A stretch of 64,000 nucleotides of DNA from an uncultured Erythrobacter sp. (GCF_947499705.1 NZ_CANMPJ010000001.1:407501-471500); one strand, 5' to 3'; shown: positions 45,505-54,104, counted from the stretch's first letter. The notes: a model not told the origin generated them from the letters alone. Numbers and translations are program-made.

Positions 45505-45966
45505 ATGTCACGTTTTGACTTGCTTTGGGATGCCCATCCCGGGCGGGATTTTGTCTGCGATGCGACGCTGTTCGGCAATCAATGCGCGATGCGCATCGGT
45601 GTCGCTTTGCGATCGATCGGCGCGCAGCTGACCGGGCTGAAGACCTGCGTCACTTATGATCGCCGCAAATTTGCCAGCCACCAGCCGGGGCACACACGCT
45701 CGGCGCAGGAAGTCGCCAATCACTTCTACCGCGTGACCAAGGGCAAGGGGTTGGATGCCAAATCGTTCCGCATCTACACTGGCAGTATGACCGACAATAT
45801 GGACACGCTGAAGGATAAGAGCGGGATGCTCTTCATCATGAATGGCTGGGGCAGCACCGACCATATCGACGTGTGGAAGGGCAATGGAACGACCGGCGAG
45901 TTGAAGGGCGGGCAGTCCGACTATTTTGGAAGGGGCTCTCAGGTATGGCTTTGGGAATTCGACTAG
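45505..45966 (+). CDS. Tae4-like NlpC/P60 amidase (type VI effector family)
   Basis: 153 residues with GGAGG 10 bases before ATG 45505. FGNQCAMRIGVALRS supplies the catalytic Cys (27) at the start of a helix, and GWGSTDHIDVWKG the His (120) and Asp (122): this Cys...His-x-Asp layout and spacing match the Tae4 amidases, which cut the peptide stems of peptidoglycan. It has no signal peptide, as expected of a type VI secretion cargo. The next gene overlaps it by 22 bases and encodes a periplasmic lipoprotein, fitting an effector-immunity pair. No T6SS gene is in the window; family membership is inferred from motifs only. Confidence 0.7.
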   Translation: MSRFDLLWDAHPGRDFVCDATLFGNQCAMRIGVALRSIGAQLTGLKTCVTYDRRKFASHQPGHTRSAQEVANHFYRVTKGKGLDAKSFRIYTGSMTDNMDTLKDKSGMLFIMNGWGSTDHIDVWKGNGTTGELKGGQSDYFGRGSQVWLWEFD

Positions 45967-46463
45967 GCCTTCTTCTATCCTTGCCTCTGGCCGCCTGTGC
46001 TCCAGACGGGCAGGCGCAGAACGAGCAGCCAAGTGATGATGGCGCGGTGAGCGAGCCCGCAGAAGCAGCCGGGATCCAGAGTGTCGCCATCGCAGGAGTG
46101 GAGATCGAGCTGGTCGAGTTGGGCCGGACCTGCGGCGTGCTTGTCGAAGGCGAGCAGATCGAATTGAGCCTTCCGCCGCCCTGCCGTTTGCTGGCCCGGG
46201 GCAATACGGGGTCGGCGACGGTTGAGGATTATGGTGAGGCGGGCGCGGTGGTGCTGATTGCCGGGCCATTGGCGGCGCAAGGCGACTATGCGCTATCCGA
46301 AGATCGCAATCCCCAGGACCAATGCTCCCACATCGCGCAATCCTTGCTGGTCAAGGACGGTGCGGTCGTCGTGGGTGAGCCAATGGTCGAATCGTTGGGG
46401 TTCTGCAGCAATGCAGCACCCGATGAGAAATTCTATTACGGGATCGCACATCCGGAGGGTTGA
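45945..46463 (+). CDS. Lipoprotein overlapping the Tae4-like gene; candidate immunity protein
   Basis: 172 residues. The ATG at 45945 lies inside the preceding gene, with GGGGCTCTCAGG upstream. The lipobox is LSLPLAAC (Cys18); an acidic low-complexity linker leads into a domain with four Cys (63, 80, 127, 154), enough for two disulfides in the periplasm. I do not recognise the fold. The overlap, stoichiometric-style coupling and periplasmic location are what immunity proteins to peptidoglycan amidases show; this role is inference. Confidence 0.75.
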   Translation: MALGIRLGLLLSLPLAACAPDGQAQNEQPSDDGAVSEPAEAAGIQSVAIAGVEIELVELGRTCGVLVEGEQIELSLPPPCRLLARGNTGSATVEDYGEAGAVVLIAGPLAAQGDYALSEDRNPQDQCSHIAQSLLVKDGAVVVGEPMVESLGFCSNAAPDEKFYYGIAHPEG

Positions 46464-46517
46464 GGTCGGCGCGGTGCGTTCGCCGCCTCCTATCCTCCTG
46501 ACACAACATTGTCTCTT

Positions 46518-47276
46518 ATGCCTCTGTTTCGATCGAAGCCGCCGATAGACCAAGACGAATTCGAATGGCTGCTGGCGTGCTTCGCCTGGCTGCGCACCGT
46601 CTTGAGCGATGCGGAAATCCGGCCTGAGTTCGTTTTGCCTGACAATCCCAAACTGCTGTCAGCACGCACCGGACCGGAATTGTTCGGCGCAGTGCGCGAA
46701 CTTGCAGGCATGGAAGAATGGCCGTGCCGGCTAGAAAAGGTCGAAGCTGATGCTGTCGATCCGTATCAGCAGGTCGTGCGCGAAGGCAGTGCTACTTGCG
46801 GCACTTTTTCAGTCGAGAATGGTGAAGCGGTGATCCGCTATTCCTCCGCGATGCTGCGCGATCCCGATGCTCTGGCAGCGACCTTCGCGCATGAGCTCTG
46901 TCACTTCCTTTTGGTCGAAGCAGGCGATCCGCCAGGCGGCCCGGATCTGCTCGAGCATGCGACTGACTGCGCGGCAGCCTATATCGGTTTCGGGGTCTTG
47001 CTCGCCAATTCGGCGCGCACATTTGAACAATGGAGCGATGGTCAGATGTTCGGCTGGCGCTCCTCGGCGAACGGATATCTGTCGGAGCAGAGCCTTGTGA
47101 CCGCCACCGCGCTTTTCTCAGCCTTGCACGGCTATGACGCGAAAGAGGCGCTGCCAGCGTTGAAGCCGTATCTGCGCGGCGACATGAAGAAAGCTTCCAA
47201 AGCCATCGCTCAAACGCACCCAGATCTGGCGGCGTCGCTTGGGGCCATAGACCTGCTTGAATGGAGCTATGGTTAG
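46518..47276 (+). CDS. Hypothetical protein with HExxH metallopeptidase-like motif
   Basis: 252 residues, no signal peptide. FAHELCHFLL carries HExxH (His125, Glu126, His129) and LLEHATDCAAAY twenty residues on gives ExxxD (Glu146, Asp150), the third-ligand pattern of gluzincin zinc proteases. Surrounding sequence is unlike any family I can name; the N-terminus has an IDQDEFEWLLACFAWLR helix. It follows the lipoprotein gene by 54 bases on the same strand, but functional linkage is unproven. Confidence 0.75.
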   Translation: MPLFRSKPPIDQDEFEWLLACFAWLRTVLSDAEIRPEFVLPDNPKLLSARTGPELFGAVRELAGMEEWPCRLEKVEADAVDPYQQVVREGSATCGTFSVENGEAVIRYSSAMLRDPDALAATFAHELCHFLLVEAGDPPGGPDLLEHATDCAAAYIGFGVLLANSARTFEQWSDGQMFGWRSSANGYLSEQSLVTATALFSALHGYDAKEALPALKPYLRGDMKKASKAIAQTHPDLAASLGAIDLLEWSYG

Positions 47277-47297
47277 GCTCGCAACGGGATGTTCCTT

Positions 47298-47347
47298 GTA
47301 AAGACCTCTTGACTGACAAGAGTTCTTTACAGTAAAGACCTCTTTAC
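47298..47347. promoter_or_regulatory. Palindromic operator candidates upstream of the XRE gene
   Basis: Four GTAAAG half-sites alternate in orientation. GTAAAGACCTCTTG (47298-47311) and CAAGAGTTCTTTAC (47317-47330) form an inverted repeat with one mismatch; GTAAAG-ACCT-CTTTAC follows at 47332-47347. The array ends 27 bases before the XRE start codon, the expected place for an autoregulatory repressor site. Confidence 0.65.
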
Positions 47348-47374
47348 AGGCACGGCGCTTGTGGAGGCGATTCG

Positions 47375-47578
47375 TTGGAAAACCGCTTGAAACATCACCG
47401 CGAAGGGCGCGGCTGGAGTCAGGGCGAACTTGCCCGCCGGCTCGGCGTTTCGCGGCAGACGATCAATGCGGTCGAAACCGACAAATACGATCCTTCGCTG
47501 CCACTGGCGCTGCGCATGTCGAAGCTGTTTGGCGTGAGCGTGCCCGACCTGTTTATCGATCACTGGGAACCGGAATAA
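47375..47578 (+). CDS. XRE-family HTH regulator, YozG-like short form
   Basis: 67 residues, almost entirely a helix-turn-helix: LKHHREGRGWSQGELARRL, GVSRQTINAVETDKYDPSLP, LALRMSKLFGVSVPDLF. Short XRE proteins of this type usually sit before membrane-protein genes they control, and here two such genes follow. TTG start. Its stop overlaps the next start (TAATG). The alternating GTAAAG sites just upstream are its likely targets. Confidence 0.9.
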   Translation: MENRLKHHREGRGWSQGELARRLGVSRQTINAVETDKYDPSLPLALRMSKLFGVSVPDLFIDHWEPE

Positions 47579-48270
47579 TGATGGCAATCGAAACGAAACG
47601 AGACCAATCGAACCTTTTGGTGCGAGCCGCAAAAGCGCTGTTGCCAGCGGTGGTCATCGGCTTTGTGGCTGGTGTAGGAATAGCGCTGGCATCCAACGCG
47701 ATGGACTGGGATCTGCCCAGCCTGTTCGAACTGATACCCGACCCGCTCACCGATTGGTCGGTGATCGTGGCTGCACTTTTGGCGATCATATACATTCTGA
47801 GTGGATTGCTGGCGGCGCTGGCCACTATAATGCCTGATCGGCTGCACGAGGCGCTCGAAGTTGAGCCTGAAGATATCGAGGACCAACCCGATCTGTATCG
47901 CTGGCAGGCGGTAAGTGCGATCGGGTTGGGTCTCGCCATCGGGGTGCTTGTTCTGGCGCAGCCGCTCAACTTGCTCGCACCAATTCCTACCTTCGTGATG
48001 TTCGCCCTGTTCGTGGGGCTGGGCATCTGGGGTTATGTTCGCAGCTGGCAGGAAATGGACGAGCTGCTGAAGGCGGTTTCGGCGGAAGCCATCACGCTGG
48101 GATATTACCTGATCGTCATTTTCGGTGGCGGCTGGGCGGTGCTCGGGCACCTCGGATTGGCCGGCGGCCCCGAGTTTCTCGATTGGATATCCATTCTTTG
48201 GTCGATGATCATCGTCTCGTCGATCTGGACAATGAGCAAACGCGGAATGCTCGATAGTTCGACGACCTGA
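47578..48270 (+). CDS. Multi-pass membrane protein (paralogue of the next gene)
   Basis: 230 residues (or one fewer from the adjacent ATG at 47581) with about six predicted spans, for example LLPAVVIGFVAGVGIALA and WSVIVAALLAIIYILSGLLAALA. The last third, ITLGYYLIVIFGGGWAVLGHLG and SKRGMLDSS, aligns with the downstream protein. A longer frame starting at 47359 runs antisense-free but through the XRE gene and is rejected. Translationally coupled to the XRE gene. Function unknown. Confidence 0.82.
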   Translation: MMAIETKRDQSNLLVRAAKALLPAVVIGFVAGVGIALASNAMDWDLPSLFELIPDPLTDWSVIVAALLAIIYILSGLLAALATIMPDRLHEALEVEPEDIEDQPDLYRWQAVSAIGLGLAIGVLVLAQPLNLLAPIPTFVMFALFVGLGIWGYVRSWQEMDELLKAVSAEAITLGYYLIVIFGGGWAVLGHLGLAGGPEFLDWISILWSMIIVSSIWTMSKRGMLDSSTT

Positions 48271-48307
48271 AGCGCCCCAATCACGTCAAGCAAAAGGCAT
48301 TCGCGAA

Positions 48308-48964
48308 ATGATGACCCAAGCCAACGAAAAGAACCAAATCCCGTTTATGCGCAAGCTGGTGATCCCGATGATCGCGGGTGGGCTGACGGGGTTCATTTCA
48401 TCCTTCGCGATTACTTACAATATGGACGGGTGGTTCGGAGAAACGGCCAGTCTGTCCCGTCAGATCGCTGCGGTGGTTGGCGGTCTCTATATGGTGATCG
48501 CCATCGGTGTGGGCGTGGGGGCAGCATCCCCTGCGCTGGGGGAGAAGTACCTCAACACCGAAGACGCGGACGAAATCCTCGAAATGCGCAACGTGCTGCT
48601 CAATTCGGGAGCAGCCATGGCGCTGTGGGGAGCGGCTCTGATCCTGCTCGCATTCGCAGCGCCGGATGGACCGATACCAACTATGGTCGCTCTGCTTGGA
48701 GCGGTAGCAATGTTCGCCGTGGGCAGTTGGCTCGGTTGGCGCTCGCATAAAGCTTCGGACGAATTGTTTGTTGCGGTCAATATGGAGGCCACAGTCTGGG
48801 CCTATGTCAGTACGGTGATCATCGGCGGTGGCTGCATGGTCGGCGCGCATCTTGGATTGATGCCCGCGCTCGCACCGCTCGACTGGCTGACGCTCATCTA
48901 TGTCGTCGGATTGGCGTCTTCATTTATTTCGACAGGACGGCGCGGGATGCTGAAGATCAAGTGA
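48308..48964 (+). CDS. Multi-pass membrane protein (paralogue of the previous gene)
   Basis: 218 residues with about six predicted spans. VWAYVSTVIIGGGCMVGAHLGLMPAL and STGRRGMLKIK correspond to segments of the preceding protein, so the two arose by duplication. The LNTEDADEILEMRNVLLNSGA loop is cytoplasmic by the positive-inside rule. Probably co-transcribed with the XRE regulator and its partner. Function unknown. Confidence 0.82.
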   Translation: MMTQANEKNQIPFMRKLVIPMIAGGLTGFISSFAITYNMDGWFGETASLSRQIAAVVGGLYMVIAIGVGVGAASPALGEKYLNTEDADEILEMRNVLLNSGAAMALWGAALILLAFAAPDGPIPTMVALLGAVAMFAVGSWLGWRSHKASDELFVAVNMEATVWAYVSTVIIGGGCMVGAHLGLMPALAPLDWLTLIYVVGLASSFISTGRRGMLKIK

Positions 48965-48994
48965 CCTCACATCGCCTGGAACGCCGACGATCGC

Positions 48995-50173
48995 TCAATC
49001 TCTCCCGCCTGCCTTGCGGTATTCGCTCGGCGTCTTGCCGGTTTCGCGCTTGAACGCCTTGTAGAAGGAGGAGCGCGCGTTGAAGCCTGCTTCCAGCGCG
49101 ATTTCCAGCACGGTCTTGTCGCTCTGCAATATCTCGGATTCAGCGGATCGTATCCGCCAGCCGTTGACGTAGTCGAAGAAGCAGGCCCCAAGCGTTTCGT
49201 TGAGTGTTTGCGAAATGTGGTTGGGCGAAACCAGCGTGTGCCGGGCTAGCTTGTTGAGCGACAGGCTGGGATCAAGATACAGCTGGTCGCGCTCCATTGC
49301 GTGTTTGATCTTGGCAGCGATGCGCTGGGCCTGGTCCTCTCCAAGAGCTGAGCGTTGATACTTTTCACCTTCAGTTTCTGGACTGGCTGGGTCAGGATCG
49401 CACAAGTCTTCATCCTCGACATAGTCGCCTTCGAAACCGGGGCGCTGCGACAGGCCGAGCAGGCCGAGCGACCAAACCAACAGCAGGAACAAGGCCGCGC
49501 CGACCTCGCGAGGCATGATTTTTACCTGACCCACATTCTGCGCCAGCAAGGTGACCAGCGCTGCGATCCATACGACTATGAAGACCGCAAGAAAGCCGAA
49601 TAGCCAACCAAGCCCGCGACCTTCGTGACTGGCGAAATGCGTTTTGATCTTCGCGCGATAGTCGATCAGCCGCCGAACAATTAGAAAAAGATAGACGACC
49701 GATTGCGGCATCCAGAACAGGAACAACGCGAAGTGGAACATTCCGATCAGCGCAAATGGGACCGATAGATACCATGGCAGATTGGCGATCTCGTCGAAAT
49801 ACCACTTGCCTCCCGGGCTCACTGCAAACTCGAAAAGGATAACGATCAGCGCGAGAAACCCCGGCAGCAACTGCCACCAGTACCGCCGCTCCATCTGCCA
49901 TGGCCGCTCGGCCGTCAGCCAGCTGATATAGAACCACAGCAGCGGCGGCATCAGCAGGTAAGCCGGCAGAGTCAGGATGTAGAAGTGGTGGAGCACGGCG
50001 GGAGCGAAAGTCTCGACCACCGGACCACCAGACGCAAAGCAGAAGATCACAAACAATCCAGCCAGCAGTAAGTGATTTGGTGAGGCAATTGCCTTTATCG
50101 ACAAGACACTGATGCAGAAAATCGCCTGCGCAAGTGTCGCGACGACCAGGGCAAGCACGGTCACATCGATCAA
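48995..50173 (-). CDS. AraC-family regulator with N-terminal membrane domain
   Basis: 392 residues. The first ~240 residues hold about seven hydrophobic spans (VTVLALVVATLAQAIFCISVL, HLLLAGLFVIFCFASG and so on), and the last ~100 are an AraC DNA-binding domain (LSLNKLARHTLVSPNHISQTLNE ... LEIALEAGFNARSSFYKAFKRETG). The membrane part should sense an extracellular or membrane signal while the HTH acts at the inner face. Convergent with the membrane-protein pair by 30 bases. Ligand and targets unknown. Confidence 0.9.
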   Translation of the reverse strand: MIDVTVLALVVATLAQAIFCISVLSIKAIASPNHLLLAGLFVIFCFASGGPVVETFAPAVLHHFYILTLPAYLLMPPLLWFYISWLTAERPWQMERRYWWQLLPGFLALIVILFEFAVSPGGKWYFDEIANLPWYLSVPFALIGMFHFALFLFWMPQSVVYLFLIVRRLIDYRAKIKTHFASHEGRGLGWLFGFLAVFIVVWIAALVTLLAQNVGQVKIMPREVGAALFLLLVWSLGLLGLSQRPGFEGDYVEDEDLCDPDPASPETEGEKYQRSALGEDQAQRIAAKIKHAMERDQLYLDPSLSLNKLARHTLVSPNHISQTLNETLGACFFDYVNGWRIRSAESEILQSDKTVLEIALEAGFNARSSFYKAFKRETGKTPSEYRKAGGRD

Positions 50174-50351
50174 GGCTGGTTTCCTCCCGGCTTGGTCAAG
50201 TCAGATATAGGCATGACGCCGTTCCGCCAGAAGGCGGCACTGTCCGATCCGTCAGGCGGAGACACGGATTTGTGTCCTCGCCTGCCTCAAGAGACGATCA
50301 CCTCGCCTGTTTGCGCAAACCTCTTTGCATTCAAACGCAAGGAGTAAACCC

Positions 50352-50708
50352 ATGAGAATTCCTACTATCATTGCTGCGGCGATGCTCACCGTTTCGCCGC
50401 TGTCGTTTCAAGCGGCGGCCCGGGCCCAACCTGCCAGCGTGTTATCGGCAGATGCCGAAGCATTCGAATTCCGTCTGAACACGTTCGCGGGCACATCCAA
50501 AGAACATCAGGTTCAGCGCCTGAAAGAAGGTGCTGCTGCACACTGCAGCAATATGGCTGATCGCGGTATCCAGGGATATTCGTCGCGGCGCGCATTTGTG
50601 AACGCTTGTGCCCGCATGATCGAGGGCGAGTTCATGGCTGAGGTGAAAGCGAGGGCCAGGGCAAAAGAAAAGGGCGCCCGGTTTGCCAGGCGCCCTTCTT
50701 CAAATTGA
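50352..50708 (+). CDS. Small exported protein with two Cys, 118 aa
   Basis: AAGGAG precedes ATG 50352. Signal peptide MRIPTIIAAAMLTVSPLSF with cleavage near ARAQ; the mature part has two Cys (AAAHCSNMADRG and VNACARM) that could pair, then a Lys/Arg-rich end. The final ~15 codons lie inside a GC-rich hairpin that also serves as terminator. No recognised family; function unknown. Confidence 0.75.
   Translation: MRIPTIIAAAMLTVSPLSFQAAARAQPASVLSADAEAFEFRLNTFAGTSKEHQVQRLKEGAAAHCSNMADRGIQGYSSRRAFVNACARMIEGEFMAEVKARARAKEKGARFARRPSSN
50671..50700. terminator. Terminator hairpin shared by convergent small gene and glnA
   Basis: AGGGCGCC (50671-50678) pairs with GGCGCCCT (50689-50696) around CGGTTTGCCA. 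The minus strand reads on into TTTCTTTTGC, a good tail for glnA; the plus strand has TCTTC. It overlaps the last codons of the gene ending at 50708. Confidence 0.8.
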
Positions 50709-50753
50709 TGCCCACCGTCCTCGTGCAGCGAGGCGGTAGTACGATAATAACGC

Positions 50754-52163
50754 CTACGCGCTGTAGTACATGTCGAATTCGACCGGAGCAGGCGTGGTTT
50801 CGAGGCGGATGACCTCTTCCCACTTCAGTTCGGCATAGGCTTCGATCTGGTCCATGGAGAACACGTCGCCCTTGAGCAGGAATTCGTTGTCTTCCTCAAG
50901 GCTTTCGAGCGCTTCACGCAAGCTGCCGCAGACGGTTGGAACTTCGGCGAGTTCTGCCGGTGGCAGGTCGTAGAGGTTCTTGTCCATGGCTTCGCCAGGG
51001 TGGATCTTGTTCTCGATCCCGTCGAGGCCAGCCATCAGCAGCGCCGAGAAGGCGAGATACGGGTTGGCGAGAGCATCCGGGAAGCGGAACTCGACGCGCT
51101 TGGCCTTTTCGCCCGCGCCATACGGAATACGGCACGATGCCGAGCGGTTGCGCGCCGAATAGGCGAGCAGCACTGGCGCTTCGAAGCCCGGAACCAGACG
51201 CTTGTAGCTGTTGGTGGTGGCGTTGGTGAAGGCGTTCACTGCCTTGGCGTGCTTGATGACACCGCCAATGTAATACAGGCAGTTTTCCGACAGACCGGCA
51301 TATTCATTGCCTGCGAAAGTTGGCTTGCCGTCTTTCCAGATCGACATGTGGCTGTGCATGCCGCTGCCGTTATCTTCCTTGATCGGCTTGGGCATGAAGG
51401 TCGCGGTCTTGCCGTATGCGTGCGCGACCTGCTGCACGACATATTTGTAGACCTGCACCTGGTCGGCGGCGCGGGTCAGTGACGAATAGGTTATGCCAAG
51501 TTCATGCTGGGCAGCGGCCACCTCGTGGTGGTGCTTGTCCATGTTGAGGCCCATTTCCATCATCGTCGAGACCATCTCGCCGCGAATGTCCATCGCGCTG
51601 TCGACCGGAGCGACGGGGAAGTATCCACCCTTGGCGCGGGGACGGTGGGCCATGTTGCCCATCTCGTATTCCTTGCCGCTGTTGGTCGGCAGTTCAATAT
51701 CGTCGATCGCGTAGCCTGACCCTGCATAGCCATCTTCGAAACGCACATCGTCGAACATGAAGAATTCAGGTTCCGGTCCGACATAGACGGTGTCGCCGAT
51801 GCCGGTCGATGCGAGATAGGCTTCGGCGCGGGTCGCGGTCGAGCGCGGATCGCGGCCGTAAAGCTGGCCGTCCGATGGCTCCACAATGTTGCAGAACAGC
51901 GAGAGCATCGGCGTTGCGCTGAACGGGTCGATGTAAGCAGCGTCCATGTCCGGCTTCAGGATCATGTCGGATTCGTTGATGGTCTTCCAGCCTTCGATCG
52001 AAGAGCCGTCGAACATCAAACCGTCTTCCAAGGCGTCTTCGTCCATGACGCTGGCGGCCATGGTCAGGTGCTGCCATTTGCCCTTGGGATCGGTGAAGCG
52101 CAGGTCGACCCACTCGATTTCCTCGTCCTTGATCTGTTTCAGGACGTCATTCACGGTTGCCAT
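50754..52163 (-). CDS. glnA: Glutamine synthetase type I
   Basis: 469 residues, standard for GS-I. Seen are the N-terminal beta-grasp with [10 protein letters not shown], the catalytic [15 protein letters not shown] block, [19 protein letters not shown], and the adenylylation-site region [11 protein letters not shown] with its Tyr. It joins ammonia to glutamate. glnB lies 67 bases upstream on the same strand; the pair is probably one nitrogen-regulated operon, with activity tuned by adenylylation. Confidence 0.97.
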   Translation of the reverse strand: MATVNDVLKQIKDEEIEWVDLRFTDPKGKWQHLTMAASVMDEDALEDGLMFDGSSIEGWKTINESDMILKPDMDAAYIDPFSATPMLSLFCNIVEPSDGQLYGRDPRSTATRAEAYLASTGIGDTVYVGPEPEFFMFDDVRFEDGYAGSGYAIDDIELPTNSGKEYEMGNMAHRPRAKGGYFPVAPVDSAMDIRGEMVSTMMEMGLNMDKHHHEVAAAQHELGITYSSLTRAADQVQVYKYVVQQVAHAYGKTATFMPKPIKEDNGSGMHSHMSIWKDGKPTFAGNEYAGLSENCLYYIGGVIKHAKAVNAFTNATTNSYKRLVPGFEAPVLLAYSARNRSASCRIPYGAGEKAKRVEFRFPDALANPYLAFSALLMAGLDGIENKIHPGEAMDKNLYDLPPAELAEVPTVCGSLREALESLEEDNEFLLKGDVFSMDQIEAYAELKWEEVIRLETTPAPVEFDMYYSA

Positions 52164-52230
52164 GCTGGAGTGCCTTTTCTTTGAGTTGTGCGCGCCTGTT
52201 CGGCGAGCGGGAGAGGTTGGATGTTAGAAT

Positions 52231-52632
<402 letters not shown>

Positions 52633-52634
52633 CT

Positions 52635-52651
52635 ACCAAGAATCGTGCCAA
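52635..52651 (-). promoter_or_regulatory. Near-consensus sigma-54 promoter upstream of glnB-glnA
   Basis: On the minus strand TTGGCACG-ATTC-TTGGT matches the -24/-12 consensus TTGGCACG-N4-TTGCT except that the -12 GC is GG. The distance to the glnB start (about 65 bases) fits. The -12 deviation could weaken it. No clear NtrC site was identified. Confidence 0.45.
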
Positions 52652-52797
52652 CGCTGGTGTTACACCGGGTTAGCCAAACCTCGCGCGGGCGCAAGGAATC
52701 GCTTGGTGTGCCTAAGGAACTAGCAACATTGTGACGCGCCGCGCAACAGTGCTCATTCAGCGAACGCGAAGTGCCTAAATTTTAGGCAGGAGAGTCG

Positions 52798-53724
52798 TCA
52801 GAGACGCAGTCCCGTGGTCTCGGGTAGCCCACACATAATGTTGAGATTCTGGATCGCCGCGCCCGATGCGCCTTTGCCGAGATTGTCGAGCCGCGCGATG
52901 AGGCGCGCGTTCCACCCGCCTTCATTTCCACACACGAACAACTCCATCCCATCCCAAGGATCGGGCATGCTGTTTAGTGTCAGTTCGCTTGGCGTTGCGC
53001 GGTGGAAGACTGAAACGACAGCCGAATCGGCAAAATGACCAAACAACGCGTCGCGCAGGCTCTCCGAGTGCGGGTCGGTGGACATAGCGCCTAGGTGAAG
53101 GGGAACCTCAACAAGCATCCCCCGATAGGCTGGAATGACCGAGGGCGAGAAAAGCACTCCATGGTCGAGCCCTGCGTGCCGCTGCATCTCCGGACGGTGC
53201 TTGTGAGCAAGGTCGAGGCCGTAGGTCCGATAAGCGAGATCGAATTCTTCGTTGAAACGCTCGATCAAAGCGTTCCCGCCCCCTGAAAACCCACTGACGG
53301 CGTTGCAAGTGAACGGCCAGTCGGCTGGGAGTAAATCAGCGCGGACGAGCGGCGCGACCAGCGCGAGAAACCCGGTCGGATAACACCCTGGATTGGACAC
53401 AAACTGCGCCTCCGCAACTCTGTCGTGTCCGATCAATTCGGGGAACCCGTAGGTCCATCCATCAGCTACCCGGTGCGCGCTTGACGCGTCGATGATCCGT
53501 GTGTTCGAACCTTCAGCCATTTTCACCGCTTCGCGCGCTGCATCATCCGGCAGGCACAGGATCGCGATATCTGCCTCGTGCAGCGCTTCTTTACGTGCGG
53601 CCACATCCTTGCGCTGCGCGTCGCCCAGCACCAGCAGCTCGAACTCGGCTCGATCGGCGAGCCGTTCGCGGATTTCGAGGCCAGTGGTGCCTGCTGCACC
53701 GTCGATGAAAATGCGTGTTGCCAT
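52798..53724 (-). CDS. argC: N-acetyl-gamma-glutamyl-phosphate reductase, type 2
   Basis: 308 residues, the shorter type 2 AGPR. NAD(P) motif DGAAGTTGLEIRERL at the N-terminus, catalytic Cys in VSNPGCYPTGFLALV (about 110), and the His region LAHKHRPEMQRHAGL. It reduces N-acetylglutamyl phosphate in arginine synthesis. The SH3-like gene precedes it by 29 bases on the same strand. Confidence 0.94.
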   Translation of the reverse strand: MATRIFIDGAAGTTGLEIRERLADRAEFELLVLGDAQRKDVAARKEALHEADIAILCLPDDAAREAVKMAEGSNTRIIDASSAHRVADGWTYGFPELIGHDRVAEAQFVSNPGCYPTGFLALVAPLVRADLLPADWPFTCNAVSGFSGGGNALIERFNEEFDLAYRTYGLDLAHKHRPEMQRHAGLDHGVLFSPSVIPAYRGMLVEVPLHLGAMSTDPHSESLRDALFGHFADSAVVSVFHRATPSELTLNSMPDPWDGMELFVCGNEGGWNARLIARLDNLGKGASGAAIQNLNIMCGLPETTGLRL

Positions 53725-53753
53725 GGCGCGGGGCCTTAGCGCGGGGTTTTGAG

Positions 53754-54104
53754 CTAGGCCAGTTCGGTTAGCAGCAAATATCCGCTAGGCCCGTCGGGAC
53801 CAAGACAGCCCCATGCCCAGTCACCAGCAATATCGAGCACTTCGAAGCGGGAGTTCGCGGCGAGTTGATGCGTCACATCACTATCATCGCGCGGCATCAA
53901 GTGGAGCGCTGCGCCATTCGAACCGATCTCGCGAACTTCGGGGATGACATAGTGCGCGGCCAGATGAGTATCGGCGAGCGCCATATGCGCGAGGTCGCCG
54001 CGCAGCGGCAACGTGCCGGGCGCAGGTTTTTCGACCGGACCTTTCAGGCCCAGTATGCCCTCCGGCATTGCATATTCAGCTGCGAGATGTGCAGCGCCGC
54101 TCAT
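53754..54104 (-). CDS. SH3-like protein resembling the N-terminus of NlpC/P60 peptidases
   Basis: 116 residues. GDLAHMALADTHLAAHYVIP and the SH3-type block SRFEVLDIAGDWAWGCLGPDGPSGYLLL match the bacterial SH3 domain that opens NlpC/P60 dipeptidyl-peptidase VI-like proteins, which often follow an M17 aminopeptidase gene as here. The catalytic NlpC/P60 domain is missing: the stop is 29 bases from argC, and no Cys-His domain is encoded in any frame there. It may be a truncated remnant or a stand-alone binding module. Confidence 0.65.
   Translation of the reverse strand: MSGAAHLAAEYAMPEGILGLKGPVEKPAPGTLPLRGDLAHMALADTHLAAHYVIPEVREIGSNGAALHLMPRDDSDVTHQLAANSRFEVLDIAGDWAWGCLGPDGPSGYLLLTELA

Noticed and set aside
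47359-47577. N-terminal extension of the first membrane protein through the XRE gene
   Set aside because: The extension is Arg-rich, overlaps the XRE gene in another frame, and a coupled ATG exists at the XRE stop codon.
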